A stretch of 5,937 nucleotides of DNA, taken from the NCBI GenBank assembly GCA_012974475.1, contig JAAXQD010000027.1, positions 1 through 5,937 of the forward strand, written 5' to 3'. Numbering within the stretch: position 1 is the first letter of the stretch; every line of letters starts with the position of its first letter. The DNA is from Desulfobacterales bacterium. Its GTDB lineage: Bacteria > Desulfobacterota > Desulfobacteria > Desulfobacterales > UBA11574. A program made the position numbers and the translations under genes. The notes beneath the pieces were generated by a model. The model did not search any database. It was given only the letters and a program-made list of their open reading frames with translations, and was not told the DNA's origin. Positions 1 through 5,937 of the stretch are shown piece by piece.

Positions 1-1
1 G

Positions 2-49
2 TATTATTCTCTTATCGGTGGTTTGGTTGCGGTTGTGATCTATAGATGA
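2..49 (+). CDS. Possible 3' end of a convergent gene, hydrophobic C-terminus
   Basis: The plus-strand frame beginning at base 2 is open to a TGA at 47-49 and encodes the peptide YYSLIGGLVAVVIYR. This is a hydrophobic run ending in a basic residue, as at the C-terminus of a small inner-membrane protein. Its position is also right for a gene converging on the kinase gene. Only 15 codons are visible, so the family cannot be named. The other two plus-strand frames are open over a similar length, so this is a suggestion based on residue pattern rather than on homology. Confidence 0.3.
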   Translation, partial: YYSLIGGLVAVVIYR

Positions 50-295
50 TATTTCAGGAATCGTAATGATGATTTGAACCCAATGCTCACGATTTTTAGG
101 ATTACCCTAATTCATCAACGAGGCAGACTCAAAAAAAACCCCGGCAAATCGGCTAATACTCAGACCACAATATATTGATTTCTCCTGCCTCAATCCAGTC
201 TGAAAATGAGGCTTTATCCAAGTGTGATCCTCATAACATATCAAATTTATTGAGGGATTTTATGCCGCAGCGATAAATTGCGGATATCTCAAGTC
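50..295. other. Non-coding stretch between convergent genes
   Basis: No frame here has a credible start with a ribosome-binding site, and short plus-strand ORFs (for example from the ATG at 83) lack one. Two weak structural signals are visible. GAGGCAG at 120-126 is the inverse of CTGCCTC at 185-191, and CAGACT at 124-129 is the inverse of AGTCTG at 197-202, both with long loops. On the minus strand a GC-rich stretch runs into eight T residues (138-131). That is reminiscent of an intrinsic terminator for the operon, but only a 3-bp stem can be drawn before the T run. TTAGG/CCTAA around 97-111 forms another 5-bp hairpin without a T tract on the minus strand. Confidence 0.6.
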
Positions 296-979
296 TTATT
301 GTTTATTTGACCTGACCTCTTTTGGTAGGATAGAGAGTTCGCGATTTTTTCCAATCCAAATTTTTATGTGTGCGAAAGTAATTTGAGGATGGACCCATTT
401 ATTGTAATGCGCAAATTCTTCATCAGAATGAGCCAGCGCTTCAAATACGGAATAGCCGCGCTCTTCCATGTCCACCAGCAATCTCAATCCCCGTATGACT
501 ATGTCATCGCTGACAAAAAAGATATTTAAATTGGTAAATCGTTCACGCAATTCGTATTGCAGCGACATAATACCATCTAAAATGACCACTCGGGCGGGTT
601 CAATACGAAGGGGCGGCTCATGGTTTCCGTTCTTATGGTTGTATATCGGCAAGTCTATCGAATTGCCCTCATAAATAAACATCTTCATATCATCAATCAT
701 TTTTGGAAGGTCGGATGATCTCGGATCATACCCGCTCAATTTCTTTTGGTTGCGAGTTTTACGATCCAAAAGATAGCCGTCCAAAGGCACATGGACAACA
801 CCCATTTTTTGCTGGGCCAAATAGTTGATCATACCTTGGCAAAAAGTGGTTTTTCCGGAAGCGGCGGCCCCGGATACAGCTAATACAAAATCAATTCCCG
901 GCGCATATTGAACTTTTCGTGGTATTCTTTCCGGCGTTAAATAATTTTCGAAAATATATTGATAAATGTAATTTGGCAC
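296..979 (-). CDS. P-loop kinase, uridine kinase/phosphoribulokinase-like family
   Basis: A 227-residue cytoplasmic protein with the Walker A motif GAAASGKT at residues 37-44. Next comes a DGYLLDRKTR stretch (67-76), matching the D-x-Y/R-x-x-R region of uridine kinase, phosphoribulokinase and related P-loop kinases. It is followed by GYDPRSSD (83-90, the G-x-P-x-S-x-D substrate-lid region), LPIYNHKN (110-117, the P-x-Y-D-x-x-x-H region) and VVILDGI (131-137), the usual Walker B-like VIxEGI with Asp in place of Glu. Length fits the family (about 200-230 residues). The start is a GTG at 979-977, preceded at 8 bases by AGGA, and it lies two bases after the stop of the GH65 fusion gene, so translation is probably coupled to it. 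It is the last gene of the operon. The family also includes kinases of pantothenate, fructose-like sugars and other small hydroxyl substrates. The sequence does not fix the acceptor, and uridine is not especially supported by the sugar-phosphate setting. The family call is firm and the substrate is unknown. Confidence 0.9.
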   Translation of the reverse strand: MPNYIYQYIFENYLTPERIPRKVQYAPGIDFVLAVSGAAASGKTTFCQGMINYLAQQKMGVVHVPLDGYLLDRKTRNQKKLSGYDPRSSDLPKMIDDMKMFIYEGNSIDLPIYNHKNGNHEPPLRIEPARVVILDGIMSLQYELRERFTNLNIFFVSDDIVIRGLRLLVDMEERGYSVFEALAHSDEEFAHYNKWVHPQITFAHIKIWIGKNRELSILPKEVRSNKQ

Positions 980-981
980 TT

Positions 982-3900
982 TTACTTTCCTAAAGAGGGT
1001 TTAAATCTCACTGTCCGTAGTTTACCTGGCGAAAGTCTCACCGTTTTCCCCTTAATTTTTATCGGCTGGGGCGCATTTATTCTGCCGCTTACGGCAAGCG
1101 TAATTTTGTTATGTGATAATTCAACATCGTACCAAATATTTTGATGGCAGACCTTCATTGCCAAGGTTTGCCAGTGCGGGGGGAGATGGGGGTTGATTTC
1201 CGGGACAGCTTTTGAGAAATCGATTCCTGCAAAATAACGTGTCACGACATCCACCGTACCAGCCATTACGCCGCAATGAATACCCTCAGGCGTCGTTCCA
1301 CCCTGAGTGTCATAAATATCAGACATCATGGTCTCCGTAAACCATTCCCAGGCGGTGTCTTGGGCTTTCATATAGCTGGAGATCACCGCATGGACCACCT
1401 TGCTTAATGTCGATCCATGGCTGGTTCGCTGCTCATAATATTCGTAGTTTTTTTGCATCAATCTGATGGGATCATCCACTGAGTAGCCCAGTTTATTCAG
1501 TATGCAGGCCACCTCTTCCGGGGGCAGAACATAATAGGTCATCAGGGTGTCGGCCTGTTTTGCCAGTTTATACTCGTTCGGAGATTTCTTTTCTGACTTT
1601 AGAATACGATCCATTCGATGAATGTTGCCGTATTTTTTTCTGTAATGGTCCCAATTCAACTCCTTTAGGTCCATATATCCATCAAACTGGCTGATAATAC
1701 CGTCAGCGGTGATCACCACATTCATTTTGTGACAGATATCATTCCATTTGTCGGTCTCTGAAATCTCAAACCCAATTTTTTGATTTAATTGATGGAGCGT
1801 TTTGACCGGCAGCTCTGCAACGACTTGTAGTGCTCTTTCCAGAAGCCATACCACCATGATATTCGTATAGGCATTGTCTTTTAGACCATGGGCGTCTGAA
1901 TTCGGTAATTTTTCGTGAAACTCATCCGGCCCCATCACACCCTCAATGGAGTATTTTTCTGTGTTTTCATCCAGTCGGCTTATGCTTGCCCAGAATCTGG
2001 CAATGTCCAGCATTAATTCAGCACCGTATTGCTTCAAAAATTTCTTGTCTTTGGTATCCGCCCAATACCGCCAGGTATTAAGAAAGATCGCAATAGAAAC
2101 GTGGCGTTGAAGACGACTCAAGTCAGGCCCCCAGGTATCGTCATTGGGGTTATAGTGAATGATTTGTGTTTCTTCATCACCGCCGTCAGCCGTTTGCCAG
2201 GGATACATGGCACCTTGGTAACCATGCTCTTTGGCATATTGACGCGCGTCGTCCAGACGTCTGTAGCGATACATGAGCAATGCTTTTGAGATCTGTGGAA
2301 ATCGAAGGTTGAAAAACGGCAGGATGTAGAGTTCATCCCAGAATACATGCCCCCGGTAGGCTTCTCCATGAAGCCCGCGGGCGGTTATTCCGGCATCGAT
2401 ATTTATGTTATGGGGCGATGCGGCAATCATAAGATGATAGATGTGCAGCCGGGTCACCTTTTGCATGAAGCGGTCACCATCGATTTGAATGTCTGCTTTT
2501 TTCCAAATATTAGCCCATGCGCGAACATTCGGTCGATAGATATCTTTGAAGGATTTTATGCTTGCCAGTGCGCGTGTGCCTGCTTTGAAAGGATCGGCAA
2601 CCCCTTCATCAAGAGATGTGAAAATACTGACAAGTTTCTCCAGGGAATAGGTTGTGTTCTCCCGGGCGTCCAAAGTTATAGTTTCGGCAATGTACGTTTT
2701 TTCCCGGGTAATCGTCTTTGTCGGTCGAATGGATCGGCTCCCTGCATACATCACCGTTTTGGCACGCATCACAATTTGATATTTGGATCGGTTTGTTTGA
2801 ACGTGCAAATAGATTCCGTTTTGAGTTTTGCCCTCGGACACCGGGGCTAAATGTTTTGAGTTGAGCTGCCGGTATCTGGGGACATTATCATTGATGATCG
2901 TACCGTCAATGGCGGACCGAATCCGAATAGTTTCACTGTAATTTATCGGCGTAATATCGAATTTGACGGCGCATAGGTGTGGGTCGGCCATCGATGCAAT
3001 TCGGCGGCTGTGGATGCGGGTAATTCTTCCCGCGCCATCTTTACACACCATGGTGCGTTCCATCACCCCTTCTTGCATGTTCAAATTGTGCTGATAGCTG
3101 AGGATATTCATTTTTAGGGGACTATTGTAACCTGAGTTGCCAATGGCAAATTCGACCAACGTCCAGTTGGGGCAATTTACAAAATCGTTGTTGTAAACGC
3201 GTTTGCCGCCGACCATGGTGGCCAGCTTGTTGTACATGCCGGCAATGTAAGTGCCCGGATAACAAACGTCTGAAGCATTTTCCCCTTCACAGCTTCCGCG
3301 GACGCCCAAATAACCATTGCCGACAGTGGTCAATGTTTCCCGAAGTTTTTCATCCTCGGGATCAAAGGCATTATAGGTGAGATTCCATCCATCTGCTTTG
3401 ATGCCGCTTTCAAACCACTCGTTGATTTGAGCTACTGAGATTTCTGCCATGTCGCTAACAACAAGATCCGCGCCGTTTTGAATCAGCGTTTCACCTTCAA
3501 TTTCTCGGGCAATGCCTAAAGTGAGCCCGAAGTTTCCTTTTTTGCCGGCCTGCACCCCGGAAATTGCATCTTCCACAACCACACACTCACCCGGTTTTAA
3601 TCCCAGCCGCTGTGCTGCAGTTACAAAAATATCCGGATTCGGTTTTCCTTTCAAATTCAATTCACGGGAGACGATTCCGCAAACCCGGGTTTCAAAATGT
3701 TTTTCGAGTTTACCCAACTCAAGAATAAGCTTACAATTTTGACTCGATGAGGCCACGCCAATTTTAATCTTCTGTCGTTTACACTTTTTAATGAAGGCAA
3801 TTGTGGAATCAAAAACATGGGGCCCTTCTTTTCGAAGCACTACCTGAAAGTCCCTATTTTTCCGATTTCCCAGCCCGCAAATGGTTTCTTTATCGGGTGG

Positions 3901-4161
3901 ATCCTCGTAATCGCCGAAAGGTAAATGGATGCTTCTTGATTCCAAAAAACTTTTCACGCCATCCATTCGGGGTTTACCGTCAACATATTCCAAATAATCT
4001 TTTTCGCGATCAAAGGGGATAAATTGTGTGCCCTCGCGATCGGCAGCCATCTTCAAATAATCGTTAAACATGCTCTCCCATGCCAGGCCATGCACGCGGG
4101 CTGTTCCTGTGACCACACCGTCTAAATCCAAAATTACACCTTTAAATTTTTTCAAAGCCAT
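982..4161 (-). CDS. Bifunctional beta-phosphoglucomutase-like HAD / GH65 disaccharide phosphorylase fusion
   Basis: A 1059-residue cytoplasmic fusion. Residues 1 to about 245 are a beta-phosphoglucomutase-like HAD domain: DLDGVVTG with D12 (nucleophile) and D14 (acid/base), T20 and H24 at the hinge, ASSS at 137-140, the lysine motif GKPNPD with K173, and VVVEDA with E197/D198 for Mg2+. From about 255 to the end is a full GH65 protein: an N-terminal beta-sandwich, then an (alpha/alpha)6 barrel with GHVFWDEL (604-611), the catalytic acid E747 in GPDEFH, the phosphate-site motif HGSTLS (915-920), GGTTPEG (954-960), and a short C-terminal beta domain. HGSTLS favours a phosphorylase over a hydrolase. 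Expected chemistry: alpha-disaccharide plus phosphate gives beta-glucose 1-phosphate plus sugar, then glucose 6-phosphate. Trehalose, kojibiose, maltose and nigerose are all possible substrates. The FWDEL form recalls mycobacterial Rv3401/OtsB1 more than Firmicute maltose phosphorylases (FWDTE), from memory. One oddity is G19, where relatives usually have Asp (VVTDT). The gene follows the phosphatase gene by 81 bases with no evident promoter. Confidence 0.93.
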   Translation of the reverse strand: MALKKFKGVILDLDGVVTGTARVHGLAWESMFNDYLKMAADREGTQFIPFDREKDYLEYVDGKPRMDGVKSFLESRSIHLPFGDYEDPPDKETICGLGNRKNRDFQVVLRKEGPHVFDSTIAFIKKCKRQKIKIGVASSSQNCKLILELGKLEKHFETRVCGIVSRELNLKGKPNPDIFVTAAQRLGLKPGECVVVEDAISGVQAGKKGNFGLTLGIAREIEGETLIQNGADLVVSDMAEISVAQINEWFESGIKADGWNLTYNAFDPEDEKLRETLTTVGNGYLGVRGSCEGENASDVCYPGTYIAGMYNKLATMVGGKRVYNNDFVNCPNWTLVEFAIGNSGYNSPLKMNILSYQHNLNMQEGVMERTMVCKDGAGRITRIHSRRIASMADPHLCAVKFDITPINYSETIRIRSAIDGTIINDNVPRYRQLNSKHLAPVSEGKTQNGIYLHVQTNRSKYQIVMRAKTVMYAGSRSIRPTKTITREKTYIAETITLDARENTTYSLEKLVSIFTSLDEGVADPFKAGTRALASIKSFKDIYRPNVRAWANIWKKADIQIDGDRFMQKVTRLHIYHLMIAASPHNINIDAGITARGLHGEAYRGHVFWDELYILPFFNLRFPQISKALLMYRYRRLDDARQYAKEHGYQGAMYPWQTADGGDEETQIIHYNPNDDTWGPDLSRLQRHVSIAIFLNTWRYWADTKDKKFLKQYGAELMLDIARFWASISRLDENTEKYSIEGVMGPDEFHEKLPNSDAHGLKDNAYTNIMVVWLLERALQVVAELPVKTLHQLNQKIGFEISETDKWNDICHKMNVVITADGIISQFDGYMDLKELNWDHYRKKYGNIHRMDRILKSEKKSPNEYKLAKQADTLMTYYVLPPEEVACILNKLGYSVDDPIRLMQKNYEYYEQRTSHGSTLSKVVHAVISSYMKAQDTAWEWFTETMMSDIYDTQGGTTPEGIHCGVMAGTVDVVTRYFAGIDFSKAVPEINPHLPPHWQTLAMKVCHQNIWYDVELSHNKITLAVSGRINAPQPIKIKGKTVRLSPGKLRTVRFKPSLGK
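988..991 (-). promoter_or_regulatory. Ribosome-binding site for the GTG-started kinase gene
   Basis: On the minus strand AGGA (991-988) lies eight bases before the GTG at 979 and inside the last codons of the GH65 fusion gene. It supports GTG as the true start and suggests that ribosomes finishing the upstream gene feed this one. Confidence 0.75.
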
Positions 4162-4162
4162 A

Positions 4163-4170
4163 CTCCCTTC
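4163..4170 (-). promoter_or_regulatory. Ribosome-binding site of the HAD/GH65 gene, unusually close
   Basis: The minus strand reads GAAGGGAG at 4170-4163, then one T, then the ATG at 4161. The purine block is strong but nearly touches the start codon, so the effective pairing is probably through its 5' part (GAAGG), leaving four to five bases. No later Met before the DLDG motif is available, so the start is secure. Confidence 0.6.
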
Positions 4171-4242
4171 TTTCGTTTCTGCTCCAAATATTTTCTTCCA
4201 AATGTATTCCTCAGTTGAGCGAAAGTCGAGGATGCACCAAAT

Positions 4243-5460
4243 CTAAGACGTCATTTGAGGTATTGCCAGCTGGTTTAATATCGACATAAGAATATCAGGT
4301 TCCGGAACGGTTAGCGAATTCGGACAAAGGGCTTTTACGCGGTCAGCCAATTCCGGATTTCGGGTTACGAAAACAGACCAGGTATCGTCCGTACTTTCCA
4401 TGGCCGCTTCGAGCATTGGGACATCCGATCCGGTGTCCCCGCAAATTAGATGCGGACCTTTTCCTAAGCCAAGGTTTAATTCTTTATCCAGGTATTTGAC
4501 AGCATCGGCCTTATCAAAATCCTTCAAACCGGCTTTTTCATCTGAAATAGTGAGTATAATCTCGATATCCAAGCCGGTATCTTCGATCCTAAAATTTTTT
4601 CCTGCCGGGTCCAGTTTTTTTACAATGCTTTCAACCAATGCTAAAAATGTTTTGGATTTGGCTTCTGGAATTGAGCCGTTAATATCCTGTCTCGCAATCG
4701 TTGTTTGACCGAATTTTAACTGCAAGCCGGATCCGATCATTGAAAACTTTTCGTAGGCAGGATCTTTGATCAACTGATTCAACTCTTGATTAAGACGGCC
4801 TATGAGTTGTTGCTTTTGATCGTCGATTGGATAACTTTTGCGTGTGCCCGAAAGATCGATGAACTCCCGACCTTTGGAAGCTGCGTAAATAATGACCTTG
4901 TCAGGGATGGTACTTACATCTACAATGCCGATGTCTTTCAGTGGGGCCGAAGTGATTATAATGGGATTGGATGTAGCATTTTTAGCAAAGCGGGTTAAAA
5001 ACACGGCATTGTAAATCGATTGTACAGAGGAGCGGTAACGACCGCAATAATTGTTGGTTGTCCCGTCTCTGTCTGTAATAAAACAGTTGAAATACTTCCC
5101 CTTCAATAGTGCTACACCGTTTTGTACATGTGATGAAAAATTAGGATGCATTGATTCAAGATAGGACATAAATTTATCTTCGCCGTTTTCAAGATAATAA
5201 ATATCCTTTTTTAGCTCTGTTATTTCATAAGTTAGATCAACATCAATATATTCTGAGCCATCGATTTTTAAGATGGTTTTGTGTTCTTCTTTCAAGCACA
5301 TTTCAAGAGATATGAGAGCCGATTGCAGTGCGTCATATGGACCTTTTGAGACCGAATTAAATGATAACAGTTGGTTTACGATGTCAAACCTCACTTTGCG
5401 GGTTTGTGCCATTAAATTATAAAAGGATTTCAAAGTATCAATGGTTTGTTCTTTTATCAT
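4243..5460 (-). CDS. HAD-superfamily sugar phosphatase, trehalose-6-phosphate phosphatase-like, with N-terminal extension
   Basis: A 405-residue cytoplasmic protein. The first 120 or so residues are mostly helical in character (MIKEQTIDTLKSFYN onward) and match no domain I recognise. The remainder is a HAD phosphatase with all four motifs: ITDRDGT with D130 and D132, a Ser at motif II (TSAP, S171), a Lys near 317 (DKADAV), and CGDTGSDVPML with D342 and D346. The GDxxSDxxML ending and a cap inserted between motifs II and III fit the Cof/trehalose-phosphatase type. Trehalose 6-phosphate is the favoured substrate because of the adjacent GH65 gene, but mannosyl- or glucosyl-phosphoglycerate phosphatases share this fold. 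The ATG at 5460 is chosen because AAAGGAG precedes it by 11 bases. A longer in-frame start at 5532 would give 429 residues but has no ribosome-binding site and overlaps the putative promoter. It is the first intact gene of the operon. HAD family membership is firm and the substrate is inferred. Confidence 0.85.
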   Translation of the reverse strand: MIKEQTIDTLKSFYNLMAQTRKVRFDIVNQLLSFNSVSKGPYDALQSALISLEMCLKEEHKTILKIDGSEYIDVDLTYEITELKKDIYYLENGEDKFMSYLESMHPNFSSHVQNGVALLKGKYFNCFITDRDGTTNNYCGRYRSSVQSIYNAVFLTRFAKNATSNPIIITSAPLKDIGIVDVSTIPDKVIIYAASKGREFIDLSGTRKSYPIDDQKQQLIGRLNQELNQLIKDPAYEKFSMIGSGLQLKFGQTTIARQDINGSIPEAKSKTFLALVESIVKKLDPAGKNFRIEDTGLDIEIILTISDEKAGLKDFDKADAVKYLDKELNLGLGKGPHLICGDTGSDVPMLEAAMESTDDTWSVFVTRNPELADRVKALCPNSLTVPEPDILMSILNQLAIPQMTS

Positions 5461-5471
5461 CAGAAATGATG

Positions 5472-5478
5472 CTCCTTT
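5472..5478 (-). promoter_or_regulatory. Ribosome-binding site deciding the phosphatase start
   Basis: AAAGGAG on the minus strand (5478-5472) sits 11 bases before the ATG at 5460. The spacing is long but usable. The alternative start at 5532 has no purine-rich site in the 20 bases before it. A CTG codon at 5463 would have a better spacing of eight bases and cannot be excluded. Confidence 0.55.
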
Positions 5479-5524
5479 AATTTTCGTGATAACTTCCCAG
5501 CATCCTATATCCGCTAATGTTTCA

Positions 5525-5553
5525 AATATCATAATTCGTGGTTGTCAAGTCAA
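5525..5553 (-). promoter_or_regulatory. Possible sigma70-type promoter of the three-gene operon
   Basis: On the minus strand TTGACT (5553-5548) is followed after 17 bases by GATATT (5530-5525), matching five of six -35 bases and four of six -10 bases. Transcription would begin near 5518, after the ATG at 5532 and before the one at 5460, which agrees with the shorter phosphatase. The -35 region lies in an overlapping near-repeat, TTGACTTGACA, so the exact hexamer is ambiguous. This is a by-eye match only. Confidence 0.3.
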
Positions 5554-5619
5554 GTAAATCCTATTTTAGACTCTTGTAAAATCCTCACCGTTTAACAACA
5601 ATTTCAAGATGAAGCCGTA

Positions 5620-5937
5620 TTATCTGCGGATCAAGAGGTGAGTCGGAATCGCCACTTTTTCTTTTGTTAACCACATGCGTTGATAGGGCTGAAGGGTTAA
5701 ACTCAATTTCCCTTCCGAATCTAAAAAAACCTATTGTCGCTGTTGTTGTCAAGCCAGGATTGTGGGGAATGCAATCCGTATCCGCCGGTATTAATGTTTA
5801 TGGCTTCAGCCATCTCGCCAAGATTGATGATCACAAGGGTGTGGTGTGCATGAAAAGTCGGAAAGGGATCTGGTCTGTCCAGAAAATGGGTAACTTTTTC
5901 GGGTTACATGCAGCTGATATACATTTTTTAAGAAGGA
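5620..5937 (-). pseudogene. Frameshifted 3' end of a GH13 (alpha-amylase superfamily) gene
   Basis: No single frame is open, but joined frames give a convincing GH13 C-terminal beta domain. Frame one (5903-5721) contains HHTLVIINLGEMAEAIN and later SPQSWLDNNSDNRFF, then stops at a TAG. A second frame continues with LDSEGK and LSLTLQPYQRMWL and ends at TAA 5622-5620. The pattern hxLVVxNL...WxDxxS...GxLxLxPYxxxWL is that of sucrose phosphorylase/amylosucrase-like GH13 enzymes. The switch lies at the 7-T run 5729-5723, where one extra T restores the frame. Upstream, frame one is closed by a TAA at 5906-5904. A third frame, SFLKNVYQLHVTRK, fits before it if one A is removed from the A5 run 5899-5895. 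The gene enters from beyond the right edge. Decay and assembly error are both possible, but the 3.2-kb neighbour is intact. It is probably part of the same carbohydrate locus. The GH13 assignment is moderate and the subfamily is not determined. Confidence 0.6.

Noticed and set aside
131..145. Intrinsic terminator for the operon (GC-rich stretch then eight T on the minus strand)
   Set aside because: Only a three-base-pair stem can be formed immediately before the T run, which is too weak to call by eye.
83..178. Small plus-strand ORF starting MLTIFRITLI
   Set aside because: There is no ribosome-binding site, a lysine/asparagine-rich low-complexity part comes from the poly-A run, and there is no recognisable family.
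264..284. Hairpin CCGCA/TGCGG just after the kinase stop
   Set aside because: The stem is five base pairs with a nine-base loop, and no T run follows on either strand, so it is not supported as a terminator.
2347..2850. 167-codon plus-strand ORF opposite the GH65 domain
   Set aside because: It lies entirely antisense to conserved GH65 sequence and has an unnatural, Cys- and Gly-rich composition. It is a shadow ORF.
4162..4242. Separate promoter or terminator between the phosphatase and the HAD/GH65 gene
   Set aside because: Only a four-base CCTC/GAGG pairing and no T tract, and no -35/-10 pair was found. The two genes are treated as one transcript.
5613..5937. Plus-strand frame open for more than 100 codons to the window edge, with AAGAAGGA at the very end
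   Set aside because: No start with a good ribosome-binding site, and the peptide resembles nothing I recognise. The opposite strand carries a clear GH13-like pattern, so this is its antisense shadow. The terminal purine run could serve a gene starting just outside the window, but nothing within the window shows that.

Overview
The window holds a compact three-gene operon on the minus strand, apparently for alpha-linked glucose disaccharide (trehalose-type) and sugar-phosphate metabolism. A damaged gene end lies upstream of it, and a probable convergent gene end lies downstream. Moderate base composition, frequent Shine-Dalgarno sites, tight gene packing and the HAD/GH65 fusion point to a Gram-negative bacterium. 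A deltaproteobacterial (Desulfobacterota) origin is my best guess from memory of similar fusions, and it is not proven here.

Layout, read in the direction of transcription (right to left). (1) 5937-5620: the C-terminal part of a GH13 (alpha-amylase superfamily) enzyme, including its C-terminal beta domain. The reading frame is broken at least once, at a 7-T run, and probably twice. (2) 5619-5461: about 160 bases without a gene, with a plausible sigma70-type promoter and a ribosome-binding site. (3) 5460-4243: a HAD-superfamily phosphatase resembling trehalose-6-phosphate phosphatase, with an N-terminal extension of about 120 residues. (4) An 81-base gap. (5) 4161-982: a 1059-residue fusion of a beta-phosphoglucomutase-like HAD domain with a complete GH65 disaccharide phosphorylase. 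(6) 979-296: a P-loop kinase of the uridine kinase/phosphoribulokinase group. It starts with GTG two bases after the previous stop, and its ribosome-binding site lies inside the previous gene. (7) 295-50: non-coding sequence. (8) 49-2: a possible hydrophobic C-terminus of a plus-strand gene.

How the genes may work together (inference). The GH65 domain would split an alpha-glucosyl disaccharide with phosphate into beta-glucose 1-phosphate and a free sugar. The fused HAD domain would convert beta-glucose 1-phosphate to glucose 6-phosphate without releasing it far. The separate phosphatase would act on a phosphorylated sugar such as trehalose 6-phosphate, and the small kinase would phosphorylate a product or acceptor. 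The same domain set (beta-PGM-like HAD, trehalose-phosphatase-like HAD, GH65) occurs in one polypeptide in mycobacterial OtsB1, so the locus looks like a split version of it. No mobile element, CRISPR array, tRNA or rRNA was seen.
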